From: CAZJWR01 sp964549765
GTDB lineage: Bacteria > Zixibacteria > MSB-5A5 > GN15 > JAAZOE01
Assembly (NCBI GenBank): GCA_964549765.1
Contig: CAZJWR010000021.1
Span: forward strand, 1-56,388
Length of the DNA: 56,388 nt
Direction: 5' to 3'
Notes under the pieces: model-generated
Seen by the model: only the letters and a program-made list of their open reading frames with translations
Told to the model about the DNA's origin: nothing
Databases searched by the model: none
Part shown: piece by piece, positions 1 to 9,263 of the stretch
How the letters are laid out: each line of letters opens with the position of its first letter
Position numbering within the stretch: position 1 is the stretch's first letter
Translations under genes and position numbers: made by a program

Positions 1-161
1 AGCATACCAAAACTCAAATTAAATGTCAAGATAATTACGACGCACTACACTAGCTAGTTGTTCTTCAATAAGACACAAATCTCCGCAAAGCTGCCCTTGA
101 GCCATTTGTGGCCTATGCTCCTAATTACCAATTACTCAGAGATTTCGAATCCCTGTCTCCC

Positions 162-3059
162 TCACGGACGACACGGCTCCGGGCCGCCTTTGAAGATATA
201 ATCTATCAGAGTGACTGCGTCTCCAACGTTGGCAGCGCCGTCGCAGTTGGCATCCCCCGCTTCAGGCGGATCGGGGGCATCTCCGCCTTTGAATATGTAG
301 TTGATAAGGAATACCGCATCCGCAATGTTGATGCTTTGGTCACCGTTGGCGTCGCCGCAGATATACGTCTGACAATAATAGCTGGATACTCTGACATCAT
401 CTATATTCCAGCCGCAATAATGCCAGATGTGATTACAGGGACCCATTGTCCACCGAAGATAGACGGTGGATTGAAAGGCGGCTATATCAGAAATATCGAA
501 TTGTATTTTCTTCCATCCGGAATCTTGGACAATGCCGGCGTTGCTCCAAATTGTCGTCCAATCGGCGCCATCGGTACTGACACTAATCGAGGCATTATCC
601 CAGGGTATCTGTTCTACTCCGAGCCATCTATCAAATGACAGGTGGACATTATCCAGACCCGAACAATCTACGGCAGGACTGATCGCATATAAGGACGGTA
701 TGCTGTTATCATAATCACCGTTCAGATTATAACCGAGGACAGCCGGGCCGGCACAGCCTTCGGAAGGATCGGGCCAGCCTTTTTCACCCCCGTTTCCTGC
801 CGGAAGGCCGCGTTCCCAATCTCCCGAAAGCGACCAACCCTTGTCGATTTCAAAGTCATCCGCAAAGACCACTATCGCTTCCGTCCGAGGAATCAATACA
901 AATGGAGAATCCGGAGGGGGATCATAGAGACGGCCGGATTGTCCTTCTTCGGCGCCAAAATAGAATTGAATCGCATCGGTACGGGTGATGGCAGGCAAAT
1001 CGGCTTCATACAATCCCGGCGAGATTTCGACCATATCGATCATCGAAAATTCTCCTCCATTGATTGAATAATAAACCTGGCCGGAACTGTCAACCGGAGT
1101 TCCGCCATACAAGCCCGAAACCTGCATCCGAACCTGGGTCGGCTGAAGCGGATCGGCAAATTCAGGTATGCCCTCGGGATAATCGAAAGCCAGTCCGGTG
1201 AACCGTTTGATCGGGACGGTCGGATCACCAAACAGATTCACTTGATAATAGGTCCAACGCATCGCGCAGTCATTAATTCGGTACAGATTATCTTCCTTGG
1301 AATCCTGGTTCGCCCGCCCGATTTCGGAAATGCCCTCATCGGGATTAAATATGGCATCCCAGAATTCCCGATGCAGCCTTTGCCCGGCGCCATCGCTGGT
1401 ATTGACATGCGCATAAGATTCCACCCATCCGTAACGGGCATTGAATATCCCCGCGAACGCCCCGGCCTCGGTCTTAACCGTCACGACTTCCGCCCAGCAT
1501 TCGGTATCAAGGGTATCGAAGCCTCCGGCATAACAACCTTGCACATACATAAATGACGGCTTGCTATTAGTCAATAAAGGTATCTGGCTGGTATACATTT
1601 TGAGGGCGTAGGTATAGAAACAATGCCCCAGATGATTGATAAAATGCTTTTCGGAGTTGATGCGATCGATGACTTCCTGAGTCGGCCAGTATCCACCAGG
1701 CCAATCGCGATCATAGAGCCGATCAATGCTGTAAAGATCTGACGGTATTCCCACCGTTTCGTATCCATTCGAACCGGTGCCGTCAACAAGTTCTTCCAGC
1801 ATGGTGGATCCATAAGCCTTCATATCCGGGTAGCCGAGTTGTTCGCCCGTGAAGAGTATTTCGCGGAGGTAGGGATCGGATGAAGACAAATAGGCAATGG
1901 TTTTGTTGACAAAGCGGGAGACGTCCAGGGTATCATCCACCGCGGCCCGGCCTACATAAACTTCCGCAATGAGATCAACGTCGCCGCCCCCTTCTCCGTC
2001 AGTGGGTTCTCCATAGCGACCGTCCCCATCGTAGTCCCAGGTTCCATCAAGGCAGGCATAGTAAAGGTCCCCAGGCATTTTTTCGTCAACGTAATTGTAC
2101 TGGTCATAAACCCAGGCTTCAACGTACAGGTATTTGGCGGCAATTACATTGTCATCATCCCCGAGTAAGACATACTCGATACCGTCGTACAGGTAGCGAT
2201 TGGTGATATATTCGCGAATATGCTCAGGAGTCAGCCCGCCGGTTTCAGCAAAGATATCCGATGAGGTACGAATTTCCGTCGGTATCCCGGTCGAATCATG
2301 ATAATCCTTGAGTTTCTGAAAACCATCGACAAATTCAGGAAGGGTCAGGATCAGTAAATCATAGTTGCCCTCCATATTTTTTTGACCGGTAGCATACGTT
2401 GAAGTAATTTCTGGATTTTTGACCTGTCTTCGGACCTCACGTTCATCGCCGGGAAGCCCCCGAAATAAAGCATGTATTTCGTCTGAGTTCTCAGTAGTCA
2501 CGATTATCTGTAGTGTGGGGAAATAGTACAGCGAACTATCAGAGGGCAGGTATTCCAACGGATTGAGTTTCAAAATAAGAATATTATATCCTCGAAAAGA
2601 CTGTACCCCGACATTCTCAAATCTTGCTTTGGGAAAAGGTTTATGGGAACGATATATCACGGGGTTCGGCTGTGGCATTTTGCGTTTTGTCTCATCCATC
2701 GAAATAGGCACCGCGCCGGCTGATGGCGCGATAACAATATTATTCTGCACAAGAATTCTCTCCCCGGTCACGACTTCGATAGTCTCCACTTGTTGTCCGT
2801 AGGGAATGGCAATCTCAGCGCCGCATGCGGGTAATTTTGGTTCACCATATTTTCCGGAATTGGGGCAATCCGGCATGAAAGGAACATGGTACTTTATACC
2901 GTCAATGGCAATTTCGCTTATTTCGGGAGCGGAAAAGGTGTAGTCAATAGTCAGAGTGTCGGAATGTACCTGCTGGATACCCACGAATTGCAGAAGAAAA
3001 AACAGTATGGCAAATATTCTCATTGCCGAAGTCATTCTATCGCAGTTTCTCGAGCGCAT
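162..3059 (-). CDS. Secreted C25 (gingipain-type) cysteine peptidase with C-terminal dockerin
   Basis: A 965-aa secreted protease. A signal peptide lies within residues 13-33 (hydrophobic core FAILFFLLQFVG). A gingipain-like propeptide region follows to about 220, then the C25 catalytic domain at about 230-620. The catalytic dyad is visible as His479 in NHLGHCF and Cys509 in VQGCYAGG. A beta-sandwich region similar to those of immune-inhibitor/MAM-type proteins spans about 735-895. A type I dockerin occupies the last 65 residues, with two repeats of GDxNxD...YIFKGG. Family knowledge: C25 enzymes cleave after Arg or Lys; dockerins dock on cohesins or mediate surface attachment. The dockerin takes the place of the T9SS tail usual in gingipains. 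The start at 3059 has a GGGA box 9 bases upstream; Met9 and Met13 are alternatives. Substrate specificity is unknown. Confidence 0.9.
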   Translation of the reverse strand: MRSRNCDRMTSAMRIFAILFFLLQFVGIQQVHSDTLTIDYTFSAPEISEIAIDGIKYHVPFMPDCPNSGKYGEPKLPACGAEIAIPYGQQVETIEVVTGERILVQNNIVIAPSAGAVPISMDETKRKMPQPNPVIYRSHKPFPKARFENVGVQSFRGYNILILKLNPLEYLPSDSSLYYFPTLQIIVTTENSDEIHALFRGLPGDEREVRRQVKNPEITSTYATGQKNMEGNYDLLILTLPEFVDGFQKLKDYHDSTGIPTEIRTSSDIFAETGGLTPEHIREYITNRYLYDGIEYVLLGDDDNVIAAKYLYVEAWVYDQYNYVDEKMPGDLYYACLDGTWDYDGDGRYGEPTDGEGGGDVDLIAEVYVGRAAVDDTLDVSRFVNKTIAYLSSSDPYLREILFTGEQLGYPDMKAYGSTMLEELVDGTGSNGYETVGIPSDLYSIDRLYDRDWPGGYWPTQEVIDRINSEKHFINHLGHCFYTYALKMYTSQIPLLTNSKPSFMYVQGCYAGGFDTLDTECWAEVVTVKTEAGAFAGIFNARYGWVESYAHVNTSDGAGQRLHREFWDAIFNPDEGISEIGRANQDSKEDNLYRINDCAMRWTYYQVNLFGDPTVPIKRFTGLAFDYPEGIPEFADPLQPTQVRMQVSGLYGGTPVDSSGQVYYSINGGEFSMIDMVEISPGLYEADLPAITRTDAIQFYFGAEEGQSGRLYDPPPDSPFVLIPRTEAIVVFADDFEIDKGWSLSGDWERGLPAGNGGEKGWPDPSEGCAGPAVLGYNLNGDYDNSIPSLYAISPAVDCSGLDNVHLSFDRWLGVEQIPWDNASISVSTDGADWTTIWSNAGIVQDSGWKKIQFDISDIAAFQSTVYLRWTMGPCNHIWHYCGWNIDDVRVSSYYCQTYICGDANGDQSINIADAVFLINYIFKGGDAPDPPEAGDANCDGAANVGDAVTLIDYIFKGGPEPCRP

Positions 3060-3204
3060 GAGTCATTCCCACGTTTTTGATTCGAAATATGTACCGCTAT
3101 GGTGTCATGGGCAGCATGGTCCCGGGCCGCCTCTGCAGAAATTGGTCGATTCCCGTGATGATCAAATCACCAGATCGATTTGCATGCGCCCAGAAAAAAA
3201 GCCA

Positions 3205-3393
3205 TCATGATCGCTTTGAATTGGACTTCCGCCATAGCCAGAAAGCATAAATGAGGTGTATGGCGCCCGCTGTAAACTGGGACGCTGTGAGCAGCGTTCT
3301 TTCCGGTGCTTCAATCAAGCCAAAGATTCCAAAGCCTATCCAAACAAAGCCAAATATCACGATAAAACGTATATTTGTTTTCTTCTGTGGCAT
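3205..3393 (-). CDS. Small two-helix membrane protein, function unknown
   Basis: A 62-aa hypothetical protein with two predicted membrane segments (about residues 8-26 and 36-54) separated by a short acidic/basic loop, and a basic tail. There is a weak ribosome site (GGAAA) before the ATG at 3393. It has no recognisable family. It lies upstream of the C25 protease gene on the same strand, with 145 bases between them. It could be a spurious ORF, but its hydrophobic pattern is regular and its reading frame ends cleanly. Confidence 0.4.
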   Translation of the reverse strand: MPQKKTNIRFIVIFGFVWIGFGIFGLIEAPERTLLTASQFTAGAIHLIYAFWLWRKSNSKRS

Positions 3394-4064
3394 CGGCGTT
3401 TCCGGTATTTCTCAATAATTGTTTTCTTAGTTAAGACTCCACAACTGGTCGTGTAGATTAGAATATAGGAGATTTTACAAAGAACAGCCACTAAAATTGG
3501 CAGTTATTTCTTATGCCGCCACGCCCCCAGAGTTCGAAGATCATCAATGAAGGCCATATTGTTATTGCGTAATCATAACTATTTGATATTCAAAAAGTTA
3601 CAAATCGCCTCAAGTCACGTTTTAGGCCATCGATGGTCTATCCGATTGACTGATAGCCACCTATCGATTTCGAATCCCTGTTCCCCCTACTCCATGGATG
3701 TTACGGCTATGGACTTCCCTTAGATATGCACTATCAGGCGATGGCGTTTTCAACCTCGGCTACGTATGCACCTAATTTCAAGAAGATATGAAATGGGGTT
3801 TACGATACGATTGAACTCTTCCTCCCCAGGTTACAGTCTGTGTCGCCCGTTATGGTATCTCCAGTGCTTGATTTCAAAGAACTCATATTATCTGACGCAG
3901 GTATATCGCCCCTATCGCAGCCACTATCGTATTCCAACCGCGACTTGCAAACCGCTGTTCTCTGATGAATAGACCATACGATAGCAGTTTGAGTGCGATG
4001 GCGCCGCAGGGTGAGTGAAAGATCCAGCCAATTTGGCGTCATGGGCTTGCTGATAAACGTGGAT
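3394..4064. other. Long non-coding stretch with decayed sequence
   Basis: About 670 bases without an intact gene. It contains the decayed dockerin tail at 3666-3770 (separate entry). On the minus strand, 4023-3892 is an open frame of about 50 codons, hydrophobic and basic in alternation (for example LKLLSYGLFIR and TIVAAIGAIYL), that runs into stops. It may be a remnant of a small membrane protein gene, but I cannot name it. The end of the stretch holds the promoter region of the response regulator at 4116. Confidence 0.4.
3666..3770 (-). pseudogene. Decayed dockerin C-terminus, paralogous to the tail of the C25 protease gene
   Basis: The plus strand shares 16 identical bases (GATTTCGAATCCCTGT) with 141-156, the end of the C25 gene. 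Lower similarity then continues through the whole second dockerin repeat (AGATAT..CTATCAG matches at about 3721-3737 versus 193-209). Read on the minus strand, the copy gives A-E-V-E-N-A-I-A followed by two stops where the intact gene reads A-N-V-G-D-A-V-T-L-I. It is therefore a broken duplicate of a dockerin-encoding end. The rest of that former gene is not recognisable. Confidence 0.65.
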
Positions 4065-4081
4065 TTTCATGGGATTTTCAT
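4065..4081 (+). promoter_or_regulatory. Direct repeat TTTCAT-N5-TTTCAT upstream of the response regulator
   Basis: TTTCAT at 4065-4070 and again at 4076-4081, an 11-base period. One helical turn between tandem half-sites is the usual layout of OmpR/PhoB-type binding sites. The same pair recurs at 6242-6258 before the PepSY/efflux operon. I infer a binding site of the regulator encoded at 4116, 35 bases downstream. Confidence 0.55.
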
Positions 4082-4115
4082 CTATATATCATTATATGTG
4101 CGATAGAGGCAGTGC

Positions 4116-4793
4116 ATGAGAATTTTGCTCATAGAAGATGACAATAGGGTCTCGGCGGCGCTGGCAAAAAATCTGCGGGCCGAGAGCTTCGCGGTCGATA
4201 TCGCTGCGGACGGCGCCTCCGGCGAGGAGATGGCTTTCGTCAATGAATATGACGTCATTATTCTTGACATTATGCTGCCGGGGCAGGACGGCTGGGAGAC
4301 GTGTCAGAATATCAGGCGTTACGGTATCCTGACGCCGATTTTAATGCTCACAGCATTGGACGACGTCTCGGATAAGATTCGGGGTTTGGAAACGGGGGCG
4401 GACGATTATCTGACCAAGCCGTTTCATTTCGGGGAACTCCTGGCCCGGATTCGGTCGCTGGCGCGGAGAAATTCGGACGTCCGGGCCGTCAATATCGAAC
4501 GATTCGGGCTGACCCTTGATCTGAATACTCATAAAGCCCATCGCGGGGAAAAGGAGATCTTCCTCACAGCAAAGGAATTCGCTCTCCTGGAACTCTTCAT
4601 GCACAATCCAGATCGCATCATCTCCCGGCAGGAAATATCGGAGCACCTCTGGGATATGAATTTCGATCCCAAGAGCAATGTCATCGAGTCCTTCGTCAGA
4701 TTCTTGCGGCAGAAAGTCGATAAGGGCTTTGACCGGACGCTCATCCACACCGTCCGCGGGGCAGGATATATTTTCTCGGATTCAGCACGGTAA
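4116..4793 (+). CDS. OmpR/PhoB-family response regulator (CusR/CopR-like)
   Basis: A 225-aa cytoplasmic DNA-binding response regulator. The receiver domain is at residues 1-120, with the acidic pair D8/D9, phosphoacceptor D51 (ILDIMLPG) and conserved K in LTKPF. A winged-helix effector domain spans about 128-222 and ends in HTVRGAGYIF, typical of the OmpR class. The start has AGAGG six bases upstream. The sensor kinase follows after 16 bases. The gene directly precedes an RND pump operon, so control of efflux is the obvious role. TTTCAT repeats before this gene suggest autoregulation. The inducing signal (metal, drug, envelope stress) cannot be told from sequence. Confidence 0.93.
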   Translation: MRILLIEDDNRVSAALAKNLRAESFAVDIAADGASGEEMAFVNEYDVIILDIMLPGQDGWETCQNIRRYGILTPILMLTALDDVSDKIRGLETGADDYLTKPFHFGELLARIRSLARRNSDVRAVNIERFGLTLDLNTHKAHRGEKEIFLTAKEFALLELFMHNPDRIISRQEISEHLWDMNFDPKSNVIESFVRFLRQKVDKGFDRTLIHTVRGAGYIFSDSAR

Positions 4794-4809
4794 CAAACGG
4801 AATGTCGGA

Positions 4810-6207
4810 ATGACGATAAAAGCAAAGATCATTCTCGCCGATGTGGCGGTATTCGGTCTCGTCCTCATTGCTGTCGCGCTCGTCGTCTATGATCGCACCC
4901 GGGAAAGCGAAATAGCCAAGCTCGATTCACAGTTGGAGGTATTTGCGACCGGCTTCATCACTGAATTTGAGAATGAATGGGAAAGCAATGAATTTCCAGA
5001 GGAGAACGAATTACAGGCGGTCGGCGCGCCGGGTTTTCCCGGCGTTAGAATAGAATTGATCGACACCTCCGGAAATGACATTTTCTCACGAGGATCACTT
5101 CCAGCGCTCAATAATGAGAGCCGTCGATGGGCTTTTGCCGGTAATTCGTTATTCGAAACGATTCGCGTAAACGATACTCTGTTCCGTCAATCAATCCGGC
5201 CGATCGAAACCGGTGAGACGGCCGATTTTGTTCTGCGGTTGGCGGCACCTATGACCGAGCTTTCTTCCCGCCTGCAGGACCTGACGCTGATCTTGGCTGT
5301 CGCCGTTATTGCGGCCTTGTTTCTTTCAGTGCTGTTGGTCTATCTGATCACACGTATTGCGCTTAAGCCAATGGTGCGGATGGTCGATGCCGCAGAACGG
5401 ATTTCGGAGTCATCGCTTCATCACCGCCTGACCGCGCCCGACACCAAAGACGAAGTACATCGATTAGCGGACGCTCTTAACGAAATGATGAGTCGCATTG
5501 AAGATGCGTTCAATAGCCAGCGGCAATTCGTCGCCGACGCCTCGCACGAGTTACGCACGCCTTTGACGGTTATTTACAGTGAATTGGAGTTCTTGAAACG
5601 CCGCGTCGAAGATGAGAAATCTCGCGAGGGCATCGAGGCAGCCCTGTCCGAGACGGAGCGGCTGTCGCGTTTGGTTGATCAATTGCTTCTTCTGGCGCGG
5701 ATTGACGCCCGGAAGCTCGCCCTCGACGTTCAGCCGGTTCGGCTGGACGAGTTACTGGCCGATATCATGAAGCTGTTCCAGGCCCCGGCCGACGCGAACA
5801 ATATCCGGATGGAATTGCATGTGGATGAAGCGATAGAAATAGTCGGCGACGCCGGGAAACTGAAACGGGTGTTTCTCAATATCACGGAAAACGCATTAAA
5901 ATATTCACCCCGGGGCGGGCAGGTATTCATTTCCCTCGGAAAAGAAAGCGGCATGGCAACCGTGACGATCCGGGATCAGGGGCCGGGCATCGCGGCGGCG
6001 GATAGACCGAATGTTTTTAAGCGCTTCTATCGGGCGTCTGCGGCACGGGGCGAGCGGGAGGGAAGCGGCCTGGGACTGGCCATCGCCAAGGAGCTTGTCG
6101 AGGCTCATGGCGGGCAAATTGCCATCGCCAGTGAGGCGGGTGCCGGCACAACGGTCAGAATAAGCCTCCCCATCGACAACTTATCCCAGCTCCAAGATCT
6201 GTCTTGA
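4810..6207 (+). CDS. Membrane sensor histidine kinase
   Basis: A 465-aa class I sensor kinase partnered with the preceding regulator. TM1 is at about 8-27, the periplasmic sensor region at about 28-156, TM2 at about 157-181, HAMP at about 182-235, then HisKA with phosphoacceptor His246 in DASHELRTPL. The HATPase domain has an N-box (NITENALKYS), G1 (DQGPGI), F-box (FKRFYR) and G2 (GSGLGLAIAK). I chose ATG 4810 because it lies 16 bases after the regulator's stop and places TM1 at the N-terminus. The frame stays open upstream into the regulator gene, but those residues overlap its coding sequence. The sensor loop has no visible metal-binding His/Cys/Met cluster. Confidence 0.93.
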   Translation: MTIKAKIILADVAVFGLVLIAVALVVYDRTRESEIAKLDSQLEVFATGFITEFENEWESNEFPEENELQAVGAPGFPGVRIELIDTSGNDIFSRGSLPALNNESRRWAFAGNSLFETIRVNDTLFRQSIRPIETGETADFVLRLAAPMTELSSRLQDLTLILAVAVIAALFLSVLLVYLITRIALKPMVRMVDAAERISESSLHHRLTAPDTKDEVHRLADALNEMMSRIEDAFNSQRQFVADASHELRTPLTVIYSELEFLKRRVEDEKSREGIEAALSETERLSRLVDQLLLLARIDARKLALDVQPVRLDELLADIMKLFQAPADANNIRMELHVDEAIEIVGDAGKLKRVFLNITENALKYSPRGGQVFISLGKESGMATVTIRDQGPGIAAADRPNVFKRFYRASAARGEREGSGLGLAIAKELVEAHGGQIAIASEAGAGTTVRISLPIDNLSQLQDLS

Positions 6208-6241
6208 TAAATTTATGGTGATTGTAGCATTTGCCTGCCCT

Positions 6242-6258
6242 TTTCATTTCCATTTCAT
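6242..6258 (+). promoter_or_regulatory. Direct repeat TTTCAT-N5-TTTCAT upstream of the PepSY/efflux operon
   Basis: TTTCAT at 6242-6247 and 6253-6258, with the same 11-base period as at 4065-4081. In both copies the second half-site is followed by CT. It sits 91 bases before the PepSY-like gene. I infer that the regulator encoded at 4116 controls the efflux operon from here. Confidence 0.55.
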
Positions 6259-6348
6259 CTTGCAACGGTTACATGTGTTATTAAGACAGGCGCCCGAGTC
6301 TAATGATGCCGGGTGAGATTTGCAGATGTCTAACGAAGGGAAATCACT

Positions 6349-6873
6349 ATGAAAGCACGGACTATTCTCTTAGTGGTCGCTTTTTTCCTACCTGCTGCCG
6401 GGTGTTTCGCAGCGCCTGCCGGCGCTCAGAAGGCAAGCAGCGACAAGAAGGTCGAAGCGCCCAAGGCGGTAATGACGGCTTTTCACAAGGCCTACCCGAA
6501 AGCCGAAATCAAAAATGTCGGTCTGGAGACTACTGACAGTGCAACCTACTTTGAGATCGAAAGCGTCGATGGCAGCGTCCGTCGTGACATTTTATATACG
6601 GAAGATGGAAGTGCATTCGAAATTGAAGAAAGTGTAACGCCGGGCGATCTTCCGGCCGCTGTCAGGAAAGCGCTCGACGCAAAATATCCCAACGGTGATC
6701 TGAAAAAATCTGAGAAGATTACCCGCGGAGAGACAACCCAATTTGAAATACTCCTGGAAAACAATGAGGAGAGAGTGGAAATGGTCGTTGATGCCTCGGG
6801 CAAGATTCTTTCGCAGAAGACAGTGTCGGACAAGGATGAGAAATCCGAGGGCGACGAGGCTGACGAGGATTAA
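6349..6873 (+). CDS. PepSY-like periplasmic protein
   Basis: A 174-aa exported protein with an N-terminal signal sequence (about 1-22; AAGC could be a weak lipobox, or the site may be AxA). Two tandem PepSY-like units follow (about 38-95 and 96-155), each with the pattern 'alpha-helix then FEI...DG', for example TYFEIES..DGS and TQFEILLENN. The tail is strongly acidic (SEGDEADED). Family knowledge: small PepSY proteins bind peptides or modulate sensors and often neighbour two-component systems. The start is preceded by AAGGGAAA. It is the first gene of a likely operon with the RND pump; 69 bases separate it from the outer-membrane gene. Confidence 0.75.
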   Translation: MKARTILLVVAFFLPAAGCFAAPAGAQKASSDKKVEAPKAVMTAFHKAYPKAEIKNVGLETTDSATYFEIESVDGSVRRDILYTEDGSAFEIEESVTPGDLPAAVRKALDAKYPNGDLKKSEKITRGETTQFEILLENNEERVEMVVDASGKILSQKTVSDKDEKSEGDEADED

Positions 6874-6942
6874 CTATGTCGGTGACCACAAATGCCGCGA
6901 TTGCACACCGCGTAGGATATCCGTAAGGAGAGATTTTGCGAG

Positions 6943-8259
6943 ATGTGTATTCGGATGATGACAGCGCTCGTGCTGCTTGCGGCATTACTCAGTGCTTCGG
7001 CGCAGGCTACAGATTCACTGACGATAGACCGGTGCCTGGCTATCGCCAGAGCCAATAACCTCGATTTGTCCATCGCCGGGGACGCCAGACATGCGGCGGC
7101 TTTCGAGAAGACCGCCGCCGGCAAGGCGCTGTTGCCCCAATTCCGATTTTCAGGGGGAACCAGTTATGCGCCGTGGTCGCTCGCATTCGGTTATGATCCG
7201 GCGGTCTCGAACGGCGGAGAACTGGGGGCGCGAATCATCGGGGAACAGACTGTGTATGATGGGGGAATGCGGTCGTTGGATATCCGCCAGGCAGGTTTGG
7301 GTGTCGATTTTCAGGACCTCGCTTACAGGCAGACGGAGCGGGATGTCGTTCTTGCAGTACGCCAGGCCTTTATTAAACTCCTTCGGGCCCAACGAGAGCT
7401 GTCCTCTCGCGATGAAAGCGCGTCGCGGCTGTCCGAATATGTCGACCTGGCCAGACGGCTCAATGCCGCCGGCACGGTCGGGTATACGGATTTGCTGAGT
7501 GCCCAGATCGGACTCACCAACGCCCGGACCGCGGCGATGACGGCGGCGCAGGGAGTGGCGACGGCAAAATATCAACTGGTTCGTGCTATGGGCACTCCTG
7601 ACGACACTTCCTTTGCCGTCACCGGTTCCCTCGACAGCCTGCTGGTGGTAACCGAAGATATCACCGAACCGCTTCCCCCGATCGACCCCGCGACCAATCT
7701 TGACATGCAGGCCGCGCAGGTTAATTACAGCCTGAGCCGAATCGCCGTCAGTCAGATTAAAGCGGAACGATTGCCTCAGATATCGTTAACGGGCGATGTC
7801 GGCGTGCTGACGTCCCGGCAAAACCTTCAGATGCCCACCTCCGAACGATTCAATTCCTTCGGCTATTCGGTCGGTATCGGGGTCGATATGCCGTTATGGG
7901 ACTGGGGCGCGCGGAAGGCGCGTATTCAACAAAGCGCTATCCAAAGCCGCGCCGCCTTCGATCGCATCAAGGTCATCGATCAATCAATCCAGGCGGAGTA
8001 CCGCACGTTGAGGGCGCAGATGGAGAATGCCATGCAACGTCTGCGAGGGATTCGGGCCATGCTCGAAACCGCCCGGGAAAATTACGCCCTTTTCATGGCC
8101 AAGTACGCTGATGGCGACGCCTCCGCCTACGATGTTCTCGCGACGGAGCAGAGCCTGACCGACGCGCGCCTGTCGGAGGTGGAAACGTTAGCGGAAATTC
8201 AATTCGTGCAGGCGCAATACAACCGGCTCTTGGCGAAAGGAAACGATAGCCCACGATGA
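6943..8259 (+). CDS. TolC-family outer-membrane efflux protein
   Basis: A 438-aa outer-membrane channel component of a tripartite pump. A signal peptide is at about 1-22 (LVLLAALLSASAQA). Two OEP repeats rich in long helices follow (about 25-225 and 230-430), with the family pattern DSLTIDRCLAIARANN at the mature start and SYSVGIGVDMPLWDWG in the second half. ATG 6943 was chosen because AAGGAGAG lies 10 bases upstream. The stop overlaps the adaptor gene's start by four bases (ATGA), indicating translational coupling. Confidence 0.92.
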   Translation: MCIRMMTALVLLAALLSASAQATDSLTIDRCLAIARANNLDLSIAGDARHAAAFEKTAAGKALLPQFRFSGGTSYAPWSLAFGYDPAVSNGGELGARIIGEQTVYDGGMRSLDIRQAGLGVDFQDLAYRQTERDVVLAVRQAFIKLLRAQRELSSRDESASRLSEYVDLARRLNAAGTVGYTDLLSAQIGLTNARTAAMTAAQGVATAKYQLVRAMGTPDDTSFAVTGSLDSLLVVTEDITEPLPPIDPATNLDMQAAQVNYSLSRIAVSQIKAERLPQISLTGDVGVLTSRQNLQMPTSERFNSFGYSVGIGVDMPLWDWGARKARIQQSAIQSRAAFDRIKVIDQSIQAEYRTLRAQMENAMQRLRGIRAMLETARENYALFMAKYADGDASAYDVLATEQSLTDARLSEVETLAEIQFVQAQYNRLLAKGNDSPR

Positions 8260-9263
8260 ATGATCTAATTATCGGGCTGCTCATGACGATGAGCGGCTTT
8301 CTCATTTTCGGTTGCGGCGGCGGATCGAAAAATTCGGACGAGCCTGTCGCAGCGGTCACGCTGGCCGTCTCGGTGGAACCGATACGGACCGGTACGGTCG
8401 AAGAGACGGTTTCGGCGACCGGCGAAACGGCGGTTACCGACCAACAGACGATAGTTTCGCCGTTCGAGGGCACTGTCGTTTCCATAAGCGTCCAGCCCGG
8501 TGAAACGGTTGCCGACGACCAGGAAGTGGCGGTCATCCGGACCCGAGATTCCGAAGCCTCTATCGCCGGAGCCAAACGGCTTCTGGCCGACGCCAAAATC
8601 GAAGCGCAAAAGGAAACCGCGCGGCGGGCGCTGAAGGTGGCCGAGGCGAATCAGCAATTGGTTCCGATCGTCGCTCAGCAGAAAGGCACGGTGGCGGACA
8701 AGATGGTCAGCGCCGGTCAGGCGGTCGCCCAGGGAGCCGAACTCCTGCGACTGGTCGATCTCTCGACGCTCGATTTTGTCGCCGCCGTCAGGCTGGCGGA
8801 TATCGGCTCGATCAACGTCGGGCAGAAGTGTCGCATCGAATTCCCGGCTCTGCCGGACAAAAATTTCCCGGGCGCTGTGGCCTCGATCGAGCCTCAGTCG
8901 GATATCACCAGTCAGGCCGTGCCGGTCAGAATCAACTTCGCCCAGTCTTCCACGGAAATCGAAAAAACCCTGCGGACGGGAATGCGGGGAATCGCAGCAA
9001 TTATCACCGGGGTTCGCAAGGACGCGCTGTTGGTTCCGCAGGCGGCCGTCATTCGCGACGATATTACCGGAATGCACCACATCTTCACGATTTCACCTGA
9101 TTCATTGGCGATATCGGTTCCCGTCTCCACCGGTGTACGGATTGATTCGCTCATCGAGATCAGCGGCCCCGGACTCAAAGCGGGCATGGGCTCCATCGTC
9201 AACGGCAGTTATGAGGCCGCCGACTCCATGCGCGTGACTATCACGGGGGCGCCGCAGCCGTGA
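8256..9263 (+). CDS. RND efflux periplasmic adaptor (membrane-fusion lipoprotein)
   Basis: A 335-aa HlyD/AcrA-type adaptor. The lipobox LIFGC gives acylated Cys20. A biotinyl-lipoyl-like half motif (TIVSPFEGTVVSI) and an alpha-hairpin follow, then the second lipoyl half (VPIVAQQKGTVADKMV), a beta-barrel and a membrane-proximal domain. The hairpin is short: only about 40 residues separate the two lipoyl halves. The adaptor links the TolC-type channel before it to the RND permease after it, overlapping both by four bases. Confidence 0.92.
   Translation: MNDLIIGLLMTMSGFLIFGCGGGSKNSDEPVAAVTLAVSVEPIRTGTVEETVSATGETAVTDQQTIVSPFEGTVVSISVQPGETVADDQEVAVIRTRDSEASIAGAKRLLADAKIEAQKETARRALKVAEANQQLVPIVAQQKGTVADKMVSAGQAVAQGAELLRLVDLSTLDFVAAVRLADIGSINVGQKCRIEFPALPDKNFPGAVASIEPQSDITSQAVPVRINFAQSSTEIEKTLRTGMRGIAAIITGVRKDALLVPQAAVIRDDITGMHHIFTISPDSLAISVPVSTGVRIDSLIEISGPGLKAGMGSIVNGSYEAADSMRVTITGAPQP

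Noticed and set aside
3800..4042. 80-codon minus-strand frame upstream of the response regulator
   Set aside because: No ribosome site or family. An overlapping frame looks like a decayed membrane segment, so I treat the stretch as non-coding.
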